The notes: a model not told the origin generated them from the letters alone. DNA of 39,565 nt from G020354785 sp964534745 (GCA_964534745.1 CAZHQW010000030.1:1-39565); one strand, 5' to 3'. Counted from the stretch's first letter, positions 23,312 through 32,793 are shown. Numbers and translations: made by a program.

Positions 23312-25747
23312 ATGAAATTCGGTTATTTTAATGACAAAGACAGGGAATATATTATTACTGATCCAAAGACTCCCTGGCCCTGGATAAACTACCTGGGAAA
23401 TGAAGATTTTTTTTCATTGATTTCAAATACAGCAGGAGGGTACAGTTTTTATAAGGATGCCCGATTGAGGAGGATTACCCGTTACAGGTACAATAACGTT
23501 CCTATGGATGCCGGGGGTAAGTATTTTTATATTAATGAGGGAGGGGATGTCTGGTCCCCGGGATGGAAGCCTGTAAAGGCTAAACTTGACAGTTACGAGT
23601 GTCGGCACGGACTGGGATACACGGTAATAAAGGGACAGAGGAACGGGATTGAAGCAGAAGTATTATTTATGGTGCCCCTGCAATACCTGGGAGAGGTGCA
23701 GAAGCTAAAGCTCACAAACACATCAGGCAGCACCAGAAAATTCAGGCTTTTTTCATTCATTGAGTGGTGCCTCTGGGATGCGCAGGATGATACAACCAAC
23801 TTTCAGCGTAACTTTTCAACGGGACAGGTGGAAATTGAAGGGTCAACAATATATCATAAGACCGAATACAGGGAGAGAAGAAATCATTATGCTTTTTATA
23901 CGGTAAATACGAAGATTTCAGGATATGATACTGACAGGGAATCCTTCATGGGACTATACAACGGCTTTGACAGTCCGGATGCCGTTATGGAAGGCAGGCC
24001 CCGTAACACGGAGGCCCATGGCTGGTCTCCCGTTGCCTCGCATTGTATTGATATAGAGCTTAAGGCAGGAGAGACAACCCAGCTGATATTCATCCTGGGC
24101 TATGTTGAAAATCCGGTTAAGGATAAGTTTTCGGCAAAGCAGGTCATAAATAAGAAACCGGCCAGGGAGATGATTTCAAGGTTTAAGACTCCTGCCGATG
24201 TTGACCGTGCCTTCTCAGATTTAAGGAAATTCTGGGATAATTTACTGTCTGTTTATAACCTGCAGCATCCGGATGAAAAACTGAACAGGATGGTGAACAT
24301 CTGGAACCAGTACCAGTGTATGGTAACCTTCAATTTCAGCCGCAGTGCCTCGTATTTTGAGTCAGGCATTGGCCGAGGGATGGGATTTCGTGATTCGAAC
24401 CAGGATCTTATAGGTTTTGTTCATCAGATACCTGAAAGGGCGAGGGAAAGAATAATAGATATTGCATCGACACAGTTTGGGGACGGGGGTGCCTATCACC
24501 AGTACCAGCCCCTGACGAAGCGGGGCAACAATGAGGTAGGAAGCAACTTCAATGACGATCCCCTGTGGCTTATTCTTTCCACTGTAGAATATATCAAGGA
24601 AACGGGGGACTGGAGCATACTTGATGAATCTGTACCTTTTGATAATGATGAATCCGATAAAGCCAGCTTATTTGAGCACCTGAAACGTTCATTTTATCAT
24701 GTTGTCAATAACCTGGGGCAGCATAATCTACCCCTTATCGGGAGGGCGGACTGGAATGACTGCCTGAACCTCAACTGTTTTTCAGAAACACCGGGAGAGT
24801 CCTTCCAGACAACTGAAAATAAGGAAGGTGGTGTTGCGGAATCGGTATTCATAGCAGGCATGTTTGTTTTGTATGGCAATGATTATATTGAAATATGCAA
24901 GAGACTTGGTAAGGAGGATGAAGCAGGCAAAGCAGCGATGCATGTTGAGAACATGAAGAAAGCTGTAAATGAGCATGGATGGGATGGTGAATGGTTTATC
25001 AGGGCCTACGACCATTTTGGGGAAAAGGTTGGCAGCAGGAAGCAAAAGGAAGGAAAAATTTTTATCGAATCGCAGGGTATGTGTATCATGGCTGGGATCG
25101 GACTGGAAGACGGACGTGCGCATAAGGCACTGGAGTCAGTTAAGAAATACCTTGACTGTGATTATGGAATAGTTTTGAATAATCCTGCTTTCACGGAATA
25201 TATAGTGAAGTACGGGGAGATATCATCATATCCCGGGGGATACAAAGAAAACGCAGGCGTTTTCTGCCACAATAACCCGTGGATCATGATTGCCGAAACA
25301 CTCACCGGTAATGGTGAAGGGGCATGGGAATATTACAGGAAGATATGCCCTTCCTATCTTGAAGATATACATGTCTTACATAAAACCGAGCCCTATGTTT
25401 ATTCACAGATGATTGCCGGCAAAGATGCATTTAAGCCGGGCGAGGCAAAGAACTCATGGCTTACAGGCACAGCCGCGTGGAACTTTTATGCAATAACCCA
25501 GTATATTCTTGGCATAAAGCCCGATTATGAGGGGATAAAGATCGATCCCTGTATTCCTGCCAAATGGGATGGTTATATAGTAAACAGAATATTCAGGGGT
25601 GCAAGATACAGGATAGAAATAAAGAATCCTCACCATGTTTCAAAGGGAATAAAAAAGCTGGTCGTCGACGGCAAGGAAACCGGTGGTAATGTGATCCCTG
25701 TATTTGATCCGGGAACAGAGCATAAAGTGGAAGCAACAATGGGATAA
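23312..25747 (+). CDS. cbpA: Cellobiose phosphorylase (GH94)
   Basis: 811 residues, the same length as the Clostridium thermocellum enzyme, and strikingly like it from the first residues (MKFGYFNDKDREYIIT, FFSLISNTAGGYSFYKDARL, RRITRYRYNNVP). The signature RADWNDCLNLNCF has D483 as the general acid. No signal peptide, so cytoplasmic. Reaction: cellobiose plus phosphate to alpha-glucose-1-phosphate plus glucose, saving one ATP equivalent per disaccharide. Other GH94 activities (cellodextrin, chitobiose) usually have different lengths and N-termini, so the cellobiose call is strong. It pairs logically with the divergent secreted GH12 glucanase. The importer for cellobiose is not next to it; the SusC/SusD pair 0.8 kb downstream is a candidate for the outer membrane. 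SiaC follows 163 bases downstream on the same strand. Confidence 0.95.
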   Translation: MKFGYFNDKDREYIITDPKTPWPWINYLGNEDFFSLISNTAGGYSFYKDARLRRITRYRYNNVPMDAGGKYFYINEGGDVWSPGWKPVKAKLDSYECRHGLGYTVIKGQRNGIEAEVLFMVPLQYLGEVQKLKLTNTSGSTRKFRLFSFIEWCLWDAQDDTTNFQRNFSTGQVEIEGSTIYHKTEYRERRNHYAFYTVNTKISGYDTDRESFMGLYNGFDSPDAVMEGRPRNTEAHGWSPVASHCIDIELKAGETTQLIFILGYVENPVKDKFSAKQVINKKPAREMISRFKTPADVDRAFSDLRKFWDNLLSVYNLQHPDEKLNRMVNIWNQYQCMVTFNFSRSASYFESGIGRGMGFRDSNQDLIGFVHQIPERARERIIDIASTQFGDGGAYHQYQPLTKRGNNEVGSNFNDDPLWLILSTVEYIKETGDWSILDESVPFDNDESDKASLFEHLKRSFYHVVNNLGQHNLPLIGRADWNDCLNLNCFSETPGESFQTTENKEGGVAESVFIAGMFVLYGNDYIEICKRLGKEDEAGKAAMHVENMKKAVNEHGWDGEWFIRAYDHFGEKVGSRKQKEGKIFIESQGMCIMAGIGLEDGRAHKALESVKKYLDCDYGIVLNNPAFTEYIVKYGEISSYPGGYKENAGVFCHNNPWIMIAETLTGNGEGAWEYYRKICPSYLEDIHVLHKTEPYVYSQMIAGKDAFKPGEAKNSWLTGTAAWNFYAITQYILGIKPDYEGIKIDPCIPAKWDGYIVNRIFRGARYRIEIKNPHHVSKGIKKLVVDGKETGGNVIPVFDPGTEHKVEATMG

Positions 25748-25910
25748 TTATAGAGATTTCCGGGTAACCGTTAATCGTAAATCTCTGCCTTATTGTTCTA
25801 TTAATCAATGATTTTGTCTGTTTAATCAAAATGAGCTGATTATATAAATCATTTTGTTATGGAATAGCGTATGAAGTAAGTGAAGGAAACCTGAATTATT
25901 TATTTTAACT

Positions 25911-26339
25911 ATGAGTACTGAAAAATTGACAGATAAAAGCAATGACGTTATCGAAGCGCTCGTTATTGAGCCCACAGCGGAATCATTAAAGGTCAGTTTA
26001 AAAAGCGGATTACTGGAGTTTTCAGGCAGATCTATTCCTGAAAATCCCCTGAAGCTTTTCGGTCCGATTATTGAATGGATGGAAAAGTATATTCAGAATC
26101 CGGCTCCCAGTACCACAATAAACCTCAAATTCGAGTATATAAACACCAGCTCCTCGAAATTCATACTGACAATTCTTGAGATCCTGAATAAGGCTTACGA
26201 CAAGAAGGAGCAGAATATGAACATTAGCTGGTCTTATGAAATAGGGGATGATGATATGTACGAGCTGGGGAAGTTTATAGAATCAATGATAGACATTCCT
26301 ATAAGCTATACTGAGGTTGAGGAGACTGTCGAGTACTAA
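25911..26339 (+). CDS. SiaC-family regulatory phosphoprotein (DUF1987)
   Basis: 142 residues, cytoplasmic. The family pattern is complete: LEFSGRSIPENPLKLFGPIIEWMEKYI, the central LKFEYINTSSSKFILTILEIL (residues about 72-91), and a C-terminal ISWSYEIGDDDMYELGKFIESM. T79 in the NTSSS loop aligns with the threonine that is phosphorylated by SiaB and dephosphorylated by SiaA in Pseudomonas (family knowledge; alignment by eye). No SiaA phosphatase, SiaB kinase or diguanylate cyclase is next to it, so this copy is an orphan in the window. It follows cellobiose phosphorylase by 163 bases. A REP-like motif begins just after its stop. Confidence 0.88.
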   Translation: MSTEKLTDKSNDVIEALVIEPTAESLKVSLKSGLLEFSGRSIPENPLKLFGPIIEWMEKYIQNPAPSTTINLKFEYINTSSSKFILTILEILNKAYDKKEQNMNISWSYEIGDDDMYELGKFIESMIDIPISYTEVEETVEY

Positions 26340-26342
26340 ACT

Positions 26343-26352
26343 GCGCTGTCCC
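26343..26352 (-). repeat. REP-like repeat core, copy 1
   Basis: GCGCTGTCCC, 4 bases after the SiaC stop. It is the inverse complement of GGGACAGCGC found at 31336, 35221 and (degenerate) 37627, and in the same orientation as at 32832 and 35277. Only the 10-base core is conserved here. Confidence 0.5.
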
Positions 26353-26581
26353 GTTTCTTGTTGTTTCGCATAATTTTATCATAATAATCCGGTAAGGTAT
26401 CTTATTTTTCCATCCTTAACTACTTCCTATTATATTCAAACCCGATGTGATACTTGTTTTTTTTAACATTATATCATATATTCGTTATCATAACAGTACT
26501 CTCCGTTAGGCAAAAAGATTATAAATTTCACGGATTCTATAACAATATTGCTACGCGATATCTTACCTAAAACCTATATTT

Positions 26582-29500
26582 ATGAAAAGAAGACTAAAAC
26601 TCAGATTGCATTACAGGCTGTTAATGCAGTCTGTCCTGGTTTTACTGTTTTTTATAACAGGCAGCCAGGTATTAAGGGCCCAGGGAATTTCGATTTCAGG
26701 GGTTGTAACTGATCAAATCAGCGGCGAGGTATTACCCGGAGCCAATGTTTTGATCAAGGGTACTACTGCCGGTGCTGTTGCTGATGTCAACGGAGAATAT
26801 ACTATTGAGGTTGAAAGTCAGGATGCGGTGCTGGTTTTTACTTATATTGGCTATGAGAAAAAGGAGATACCTGTAGGTAACCAGACTGTTATTAATGCAG
26901 AACTTAAGTTTCTGGCAGAAGATCTGGAAGAAATAGTGGTTGTGGGTTACGGAGTGCAGAAAAAGAAACTGTCAACAGGGGCGACAGTCAATGTGAAGGC
27001 TGAGGACATCGAGAACCGGCACAGCCTGCGCATTGAGCAGGCTATTCAGGGAGTAACGCCGGGTGTAAGTATCACTGCCAACTCGGGTCAGCCGGGGGAA
27101 CCTCTGAAGGTCCGTATCAGGGGCGTTGGTACGGTAGGAGATTCCGATCCTCTCTATGTTGTTGACGGCATGCCTACAGATGACATCAGGTACCTTAATC
27201 CTTCAGACATCGAGTCAGTGGATATCTTAAAAGATGCTGCTTCGGCAGCAATTTACGGTGCCAGGGCTGCCAACGGGGTTATACTTATTACCACCAAGCA
27301 GGGGCAGACCGGACAGATGAGGGTGTCCTACGACGGGTATTACGGGATCCAGAACACGCCGAAAGAGCTTGATATGCTGAATGGGCAGCAATACTGCATG
27401 ATTTTAAACGAGGCATCAATAAATTCGGGAGATGATTCAATATTCACACAGGCAGATATTAATGCTATCGGAGAAGGCACAAACTGGATGGACTATCTGT
27501 TCAGAGAAAATGCTCCCATGCAGAATCATGTCCTGAGCCTCTCAGGTGGAACGGAAAGGAGTCTTTACTCTGCTTCATTGTCTTACTTCAAGCAGGAAGG
27601 TATTATAGGTTCCGAAAACAAATCGCAGTTCGAGAGATTATCTTTCAGGCTTAACTCTGAACATAAGATATATAAGGACAGAGTGACGTTTGGCGAAAAT
27701 ATGATATACAGCCATTCCAATGTCAGGGGTGTGGGTGTAGGCGATGCCTATGACAATACTGTCAGAAATTTTGTTAATGCCAGTCCCACTTACCCTGTAT
27801 ACAGCGATACCACTGAGGACGGCTTTGGCAGGTCATCTTTCTTCCCTCTCGAAGTGAATCCGGTAGGAATGATGCATTACAGCGATTTCAACATAGATAA
27901 ATATGATAAGCTGCTCGGAAACATTTATGCTGAAGTTGAGTTTATCAAGGGATTAAGTTTTACGAGCAAATTCGGCATTGACCTGTCATTCAAAAGAAAC
28001 AACGAGTATATACCTGTTTATGAACTTTCTGAAATGGAGCGGGAAACCAATTCGACAGCAAAAATGGGTATTGAAAGCAATTTTACATATAATTTTGAAA
28101 ACTACCTGACCTATTCACATACAATAGGAAGGCATAACTTAATGCTACTCGCCGGTAATACTGTCCAGGAGTACAATAAATTTGAAGTCAGCGGTGAGAA
28201 GGAAGACCTTATTATTCCGGATTTTGATTTTGCCATACTCGATAACGGCACTAACGATACAACACAGATAACAAAAGGTACCAAGCTGGAAAGGGCACTT
28301 CTTTCCTATTTTGGAAGGTTAAACTACAATTTTGACGAGATGATCCTGTTTACTGCCACTTTGAGGATTGACGGGTCATCCAGATTCGGACCCGAAAACA
28401 GGTACGGTTATTTCCCATCCTTCTCTGCCGGCTGGGTGATCAGCCAGGCAGATTTTTTTAAACTGGACTGGTTAAATTTCCTTAAGCTGCGTGCCAGCTG
28501 GGGGCAGAACGGTAATGATAAAATCCTTGACTTTGTCTATGAGGCACTTATAGAGTCGCAGGGTATGGATTATTACTTTGGAGCAAATGAGTCAAAAGCA
28601 GTGGGGTCGGCGCCGACACAGCTCCCCAATCCGAAGATCAAATGGGAGACATCCGAGCAGATAGACATAGGTCTTGATTCCCGTTTCCTGGAAGGTTTCT
28701 CGCTTGCAGTAGACCTGTACAGAAAACGGACTAAGGACTGGCTTGTTGTGGCTCCTGTCTCAGACCTTGCAGGTGCCGATGCTCCATACATTAACGGGGG
28801 AACAATAGAAAACAAGGGGATAGAGGTAGACCTTGGATACAGCAAGTTTTTCGGGGAATTTACATTTTCGGTAAATGCAAACCTGGCCTATAATAAGAAT
28901 GAAGTGCTGGAAATAAATAATGACGAGGGAATAATTCATGGTGAGTCAAGCATACTGTCTCACAAGGTTACAGAGTTTTACCGTGCCGAGGTAGGGTATC
29001 CCATAGGGTATTTTTACGGCTATGAGTCAGACGGCATATTCCAGAACCAGGAAGAAATAGACAGCTATATTTTTGTCGATGAAGATTTCGACACAACTCT
29101 CATTCAGCGCAGGGCCGAGCCCGGTGATGTAAGATGGGTTGATGCTAACAATGACGGCAGGATAAACGCTAATGACAAGACCTTTATCGGGGATCCCAAT
29201 CCTGATTTTATATACGGATTATCTTTCAGTTCATCATACAGGGGATTTGATTTGTCAGTTTTCATGCAGGGAGTAGCCGGTAACCAGGTTGTCCTTGGTA
29301 TGAGGGTGGAGGAACGAATGTGGAGTAATTATACTACAGCGATTTTAGACCGCTGGCATGGGGAAGGGACTTCCAATAAAATTCCGCGCATGACACTCGA
29401 GGGAGATGACTATGAAACTGTTTCCAGCCTGTATGTTCAGAACGGCGATTATCTTAAAATCAGGAGCGTGAACATTGGGTACGATTTTAAGAAGAAATTA

Positions 29501-29704
29501 CTGAAGAATTTGCCGGTTGAGAAGCTGCGCATTTACGTTGCTGCGAATAACCTCTTTACTTTCACCAAATACACGGGATTTGATCCTGAGGTAGGATACG
29601 GGGATTATGATGAAGAGCGCCCTGCCAATTACTCTACAGGAATTGATATAGGGTACTACCCTCTGCCGAAGACTTATATTGTAGGATTAAATGTTAACTT
29701 TTAA
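26582..29704 (+). CDS. SusC/RagA-type TonB-linked outer membrane protein
   Basis: 1040 residues, typical SusC length. A long signal peptide (to about residue 34, ends LRAQ) precedes a carboxypeptidase-like domain (ISGVVTDQISGEVLPGANVLIKGT, about 36-120). EEIVVVGYGVQKKKL is the TonB-box region, and the plug follows at about 125-235 (RIEQAIQGVTPGVSI, LYVVDGMP, IESVDILKDAASAAIYGARAANGVILITTK). The barrel ends in YIVGLNVNF. With the SusD lipoprotein 11 bases downstream it forms the pedal-bin transporter that imports oligosaccharides (or sometimes peptides). No glycosidase gene is in the same operon, so the ligand is not defined. The cello-oligosaccharide genes just upstream make beta-glucan plausible. 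It follows a 242-base spacer with no clear consensus promoter. Confidence 0.95.
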   Translation: MKRRLKLRLHYRLLMQSVLVLLFFITGSQVLRAQGISISGVVTDQISGEVLPGANVLIKGTTAGAVADVNGEYTIEVESQDAVLVFTYIGYEKKEIPVGNQTVINAELKFLAEDLEEIVVVGYGVQKKKLSTGATVNVKAEDIENRHSLRIEQAIQGVTPGVSITANSGQPGEPLKVRIRGVGTVGDSDPLYVVDGMPTDDIRYLNPSDIESVDILKDAASAAIYGARAANGVILITTKQGQTGQMRVSYDGYYGIQNTPKELDMLNGQQYCMILNEASINSGDDSIFTQADINAIGEGTNWMDYLFRENAPMQNHVLSLSGGTERSLYSASLSYFKQEGIIGSENKSQFERLSFRLNSEHKIYKDRVTFGENMIYSHSNVRGVGVGDAYDNTVRNFVNASPTYPVYSDTTEDGFGRSSFFPLEVNPVGMMHYSDFNIDKYDKLLGNIYAEVEFIKGLSFTSKFGIDLSFKRNNEYIPVYELSEMERETNSTAKMGIESNFTYNFENYLTYSHTIGRHNLMLLAGNTVQEYNKFEVSGEKEDLIIPDFDFAILDNGTNDTTQITKGTKLERALLSYFGRLNYNFDEMILFTATLRIDGSSRFGPENRYGYFPSFSAGWVISQADFFKLDWLNFLKLRASWGQNGNDKILDFVYEALIESQGMDYYFGANESKAVGSAPTQLPNPKIKWETSEQIDIGLDSRFLEGFSLAVDLYRKRTKDWLVVAPVSDLAGADAPYINGGTIENKGIEVDLGYSKFFGEFTFSVNANLAYNKNEVLEINNDEGIIHGESSILSHKVTEFYRAEVGYPIGYFYGYESDGIFQNQEEIDSYIFVDEDFDTTLIQRRAEPGDVRWVDANNDGRINANDKTFIGDPNPDFIYGLSFSSSYRGFDLSVFMQGVAGNQVVLGMRVEERMWSNYTTAILDRWHGEGTSNKIPRMTLEGDDYETVSSLYVQNGDYLKIRSVNIGYDFKKKLLKNLPVEKLRIYVAANNLFTFTKYTGFDPEVGYGDYDEERPANYSTGIDIGYYPLPKTYIVGLNVNF

Positions 29705-29715
29705 CTGAAGAAATC

Positions 29716-31320
29716 ATGAAAAAGATAAACATACTTTTAGCAGTTATAATGGTTCTGTCCTATATATCATGCGAAAAGGATTTTCTGGACAGGTATCCTT
29801 ATGATAAGAAGGTAGTAGGCAATTTTTACCAGACTCCGCAGGATGCGTTTGAAGCACTTGTCGCTGTTTATGATGTACTTCAGGGAGCTGTGACCGGAGA
29901 TAATGATTATGACAATATAGTTTTAATATCCGAAATAGCATCCGACAATTGCTTTGGGGGAGCCGGTGCCAACGATGATTTACGCCTGCAGGTATGGGAT
30001 GATTTTCAGGATTTATTTTATAATCCTCATGCTCTGCAATGGCGAAAATACTACCGGGGTATATACAGGGCAAATGTATTCCTTGAAAATGTTGATAATG
30101 TGGAGTGGGGCAGCAGTGCAGACCTTAAGAACAGGTATATTGCAGAAGCCAGGTTTTTGAGGGCCAACTTTTATTTCGACCTGGTGCGGCTGTTCGGACA
30201 TATCCCGCTTCTTACCGAGGTGGTGGATGCCGGGAACCTGAAAATTCCCCAGGCTGATCCTGAAGATGTATACGAGTTTATTGCGGAAGATTTGAAATTT
30301 GCCATTGATAACCTGCCGGCTGTTCCATATCAGAGCATACCGACAGATGAATACGGAAGGATAACGAAATGGGGTGCCGAGGCTCTGCTTGGCAGGGTAT
30401 TCCTTTATTATACGGGTTATTACAGCAAGTCAGACATTGCCGGAATGGTCACAAAATCAGATGCCCGCACTTACATTGATGATGTAATAAACAATAGCGG
30501 TCATGCGCTTGTTGACACTTTTGAGTATTTATGGCAGTACTCGTTTGAGAAGTTTGTCGGCGAGGATAATAAAGAAACAGTATTTACTATAAAATACACT
30601 TACAAAGATTACGGAGATTATACAAAGAGGGACGGAAACAGGTGGCAGGTTATGATCGGACTAAGAAACCAGATTATAATCCCCTACGGAAGCGGTTGGG
30701 GTGCAGCGACTGTGAATCCCGAGCTTTGGAATGCATATGATACAAGCGATACAAGAAGGGAAGGTTCGATCCTTGGATGGGATGAGCTGGGTATAGCTTT
30801 CGAGACAATTGACCAGAGAGAATATACAGGGTATAACTGGAGGAAGTTTGTTCCCCTGACAGATACACTGGGCGACCTCATAACCGAAAATTTGGGGGGC
30901 AACTTTATGAGGGACAATTACTTTGATTATCCTGTGATTCGCTATTCTGACGTCCTTCTGATGGGCGCCGAGCTTCACCTGGATGATAACCTTGGCCTTG
31001 CCCAATCATATTACGATAAGGTGCGTGACAGGGCTTTTCTTGATAACCAGCACCGGAAAACATTAACCGGTGATGCTTCCGGCAAAAGCCTTATAATGGA
31101 AGAGCGCCGCTTTGAGCTGGCCTTTGAAGGGCACAGGTACTGGGATTTATTGCGGCAGGGCGGACTGGCTGATAATCTGAGCGTTGCCAAAGCCGCAATA
31201 GACTGTGGTGATCCCTATCCTGTGACATTCAGGCCTGAAACAGAGGGGGTATTTGAGATTCCTCCGCCGCAGATTGTACTTTCGGACGGGACAATGATAC
31301 AAAATCCCGGCTGGGAGTGA
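29716..31320 (+). CDS. SusD/RagB-family nutrient-binding lipoprotein
   Basis: 534 residues. Lipoprotein signal with the acylated cysteine at C19 (SYISCEKDFLD); the acidic/lysine residues right after it suit surface export in Bacteroidota. Family marks are NFYQTPQDAFEALVAVYDVLQ, YRGIYRANVFLENV, AEARFLRANFYFDLVRLFG, the TPR-like helices WGAEALLGRVFLYY, YPVIRYSDVLLMGAEL, and the C-terminal EERRFELAFEGHRYWDLLR. It caps the SusC barrel encoded 11 bases upstream and captures the ligand. An 11-base direct repeat overlaps its stop codon, and a strong hairpin terminator follows at 31437. The ligand cannot be predicted from sequence alone. Confidence 0.95.
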   Translation: MKKINILLAVIMVLSYISCEKDFLDRYPYDKKVVGNFYQTPQDAFEALVAVYDVLQGAVTGDNDYDNIVLISEIASDNCFGGAGANDDLRLQVWDDFQDLFYNPHALQWRKYYRGIYRANVFLENVDNVEWGSSADLKNRYIAEARFLRANFYFDLVRLFGHIPLLTEVVDAGNLKIPQADPEDVYEFIAEDLKFAIDNLPAVPYQSIPTDEYGRITKWGAEALLGRVFLYYTGYYSKSDIAGMVTKSDARTYIDDVINNSGHALVDTFEYLWQYSFEKFVGEDNKETVFTIKYTYKDYGDYTKRDGNRWQVMIGLRNQIIIPYGSGWGAATVNPELWNAYDTSDTRREGSILGWDELGIAFETIDQREYTGYNWRKFVPLTDTLGDLITENLGGNFMRDNYFDYPVIRYSDVLLMGAELHLDDNLGLAQSYYDKVRDRAFLDNQHRKTLTGDASGKSLIMEERRFELAFEGHRYWDLLRQGGLADNLSVAKAAIDCGDPYPVTFRPETEGVFEIPPPQIVLSDGTMIQNPGWE

Positions 31321-31350
31321 GAGGGACACATGAGAGGGACAGCGCCCATA
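31318..31350 (+). repeat. REP-like repeat, copy 2, with an 11-base direct repeat at the susD end
   Basis: TGAGAGGGACA occurs at 31318-31328 (beginning with the susD TGA) and again at 31331-31341. The second copy continues into GGGACAGCGCCCATATTTT (core 31336-31347), the same as the left arm at 35221-35232. The duplication suggests that a repeat unit was inserted or slipped at the stop codon. Confidence 0.6.
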
Positions 31351-31436
31351 TTTTGAAAAGGCTTGCTGCTCCTGTTTTCGGTGGGCTTATTTAGTGATTT
31401 TTTCACTGTAAATATAGGTATCAGGTACTTGCTTTT

Positions 31437-31468
31437 AAAGAGGCTGCCCAATGAGGGTGGCCTCTTTT
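31437..31468 (+). terminator. Terminator after susCD
   Basis: A 13-bp stem (31437-31449 with 31455-31467, two of the pairs G-T) around a 5-base loop AATGA, followed by a short T run. It lies 117 bases after the susD stop and ends the susCD transcript. A second T-rich stretch follows with a direct repeat of CCTCTTTT. Confidence 0.8.
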
Positions 31469-31548
31469 AAAAAGGACCTCTTTTATATAAAAAATTTTAA
31501 TAAATTTGTTAAAAGCCAAAGCGAAAGTAATTATTTAATTTCCAAAGA

Positions 31549-32790
31549 ATGATTGCAGCAAACTCCAGAATTGCAGAAGATATAAGGGCTATCGCCTGTG
31601 AAGGCATAGAAATTGGAAGAGACAGGATTAAAGCAGGTTCATCCGCTTTCTGGGCAGGCCTTGTAAGGACAGGGACAGAGCTTTGGCTTGATACAGGTGA
31701 TATTGAGAGTGCATCGGAGATATGGACATCGGAGATGAGCGGACTAACTACCAATAATACGTTGCTTAACCAGGAGATACAAAAGGGTATATACGATACG
31801 TTTATTGGCAGGACAAATAATCTTCTGAAAAACCTGGACCTTCAAAGCCGCATCATGGAGATCGCATTTATTTTAAATGCGAGGCACGGACTCAGGCTTG
31901 TAAGCATTTTCGGAGGGAAGGTGAGCGTTGAGCTGCACACCGACCTTGCACATGACATTGATGGCATGGTTGAGTACGGACTTAGATTTTACAAAATAAA
32001 TCCGGGTAATTTCCTTGTCAAGGTACCATATACTGCAGCCGGTATAATCGGCGCCAGGAAGCTGGTCAAGCTGGGGGTTCCTGTTAACTTCACCCTGGAG
32101 TTCAGTGCCAGGCAGAACGCGTTGGTGGCGGCCATAGCAAAGCCTCAGTATCAGAATGTGTTCCTGGGGAGGATTGGAGTTTATTTTAAAGGCAATGACC
32201 TTGGGGACGGCAGGTTTGTTGGTGAAAAAGCTACTATTGGAGCACAAAGGGTTATAAATGAACTGGCACGCCAGTATTCTTCAAAAACAAGGCTTATTGC
32301 CGCAAGCCTGAGAAGCACGGACCAGCTGCCGCTGCTGGCCGGGGTAAGTGTTTTTACTATGCCTGTCAAAGTTGCAAAATCAGCTCCTGCGAATTTGAAT
32401 GGTATTTTTAATAACAGGATTAATGAGGATTACATGTTTAACCTGTACGACCATGTTTATCCGCAAGAACTGTTTATAAAAAAACTCTGGAAAGTAAGTG
32501 ACAGGGAAATGGCGCTGGCAAGGGAACTTGCTGCAAGCACCCCTGACTCGGCAGGTGAGCTGGTAAAGATGGCTAAAGATGCAGGGTGTGCCGACTTTTT
32601 TCCTGAGTTGTCAGATGAAGACCTGCGCACTATTGCAGCGGACGGAAAGATACCTGTACATAAAAAATGGGCAATTCGTATTAAAAAGGGAGAGCTGGCC
32701 ATTGACACACTGCTTAATCTGGCCGGACTGGCATCATTTGCCAATGACCAGTCCCAGCTGGATAACCGGATAAAATCAATTATAAGTTAG
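31549..32790 (+). CDS. Transaldolase-family protein with C-terminal extension
   Basis: 413 residues, longer than classical bacterial transaldolase (about 215-340). Family features: ELWLDTGDIESASEIWTSE carries the conserved aspartate D48, GLTTNNTLL the TTNP-like loop (here TTNN), and FGGKVSVELH the next strand. FLVKVPYTAAGIIGARKL carries the Schiff-base lysine K158. FTLEFSARQ, FLGRIGVYF and IAASLRSTDQL follow. Residues beyond about 300 form an extra alpha-helical tail of some 110 residues with no recognised domain. The active site looks intact, so an aldol-transfer or aldolase activity on sugar phosphates is likely. The substrate is not defined and could differ from sedoheptulose-7-phosphate. 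It stands alone between the susCD terminator and a convergent esterase gene. Confidence 0.8.
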   Translation: MIAANSRIAEDIRAIACEGIEIGRDRIKAGSSAFWAGLVRTGTELWLDTGDIESASEIWTSEMSGLTTNNTLLNQEIQKGIYDTFIGRTNNLLKNLDLQSRIMEIAFILNARHGLRLVSIFGGKVSVELHTDLAHDIDGMVEYGLRFYKINPGNFLVKVPYTAAGIIGARKLVKLGVPVNFTLEFSARQNALVAAIAKPQYQNVFLGRIGVYFKGNDLGDGRFVGEKATIGAQRVINELARQYSSKTRLIAASLRSTDQLPLLAGVSVFTMPVKVAKSAPANLNGIFNNRINEDYMFNLYDHVYPQELFIKKLWKVSDREMALARELAASTPDSAGELVKMAKDAGCADFFPELSDEDLRTIAADGKIPVHKKWAIRIKKGELAIDTLLNLAGLASFANDQSQLDNRIKSIIS

Positions 32791-32793
32791 TTG

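Noticed and set aside
29744..31451. Several overlapping minus-strand frames under susD
   Set aside because: susD is intact with lipobox and family motifs; none of the antisense frames has a signal or domain.
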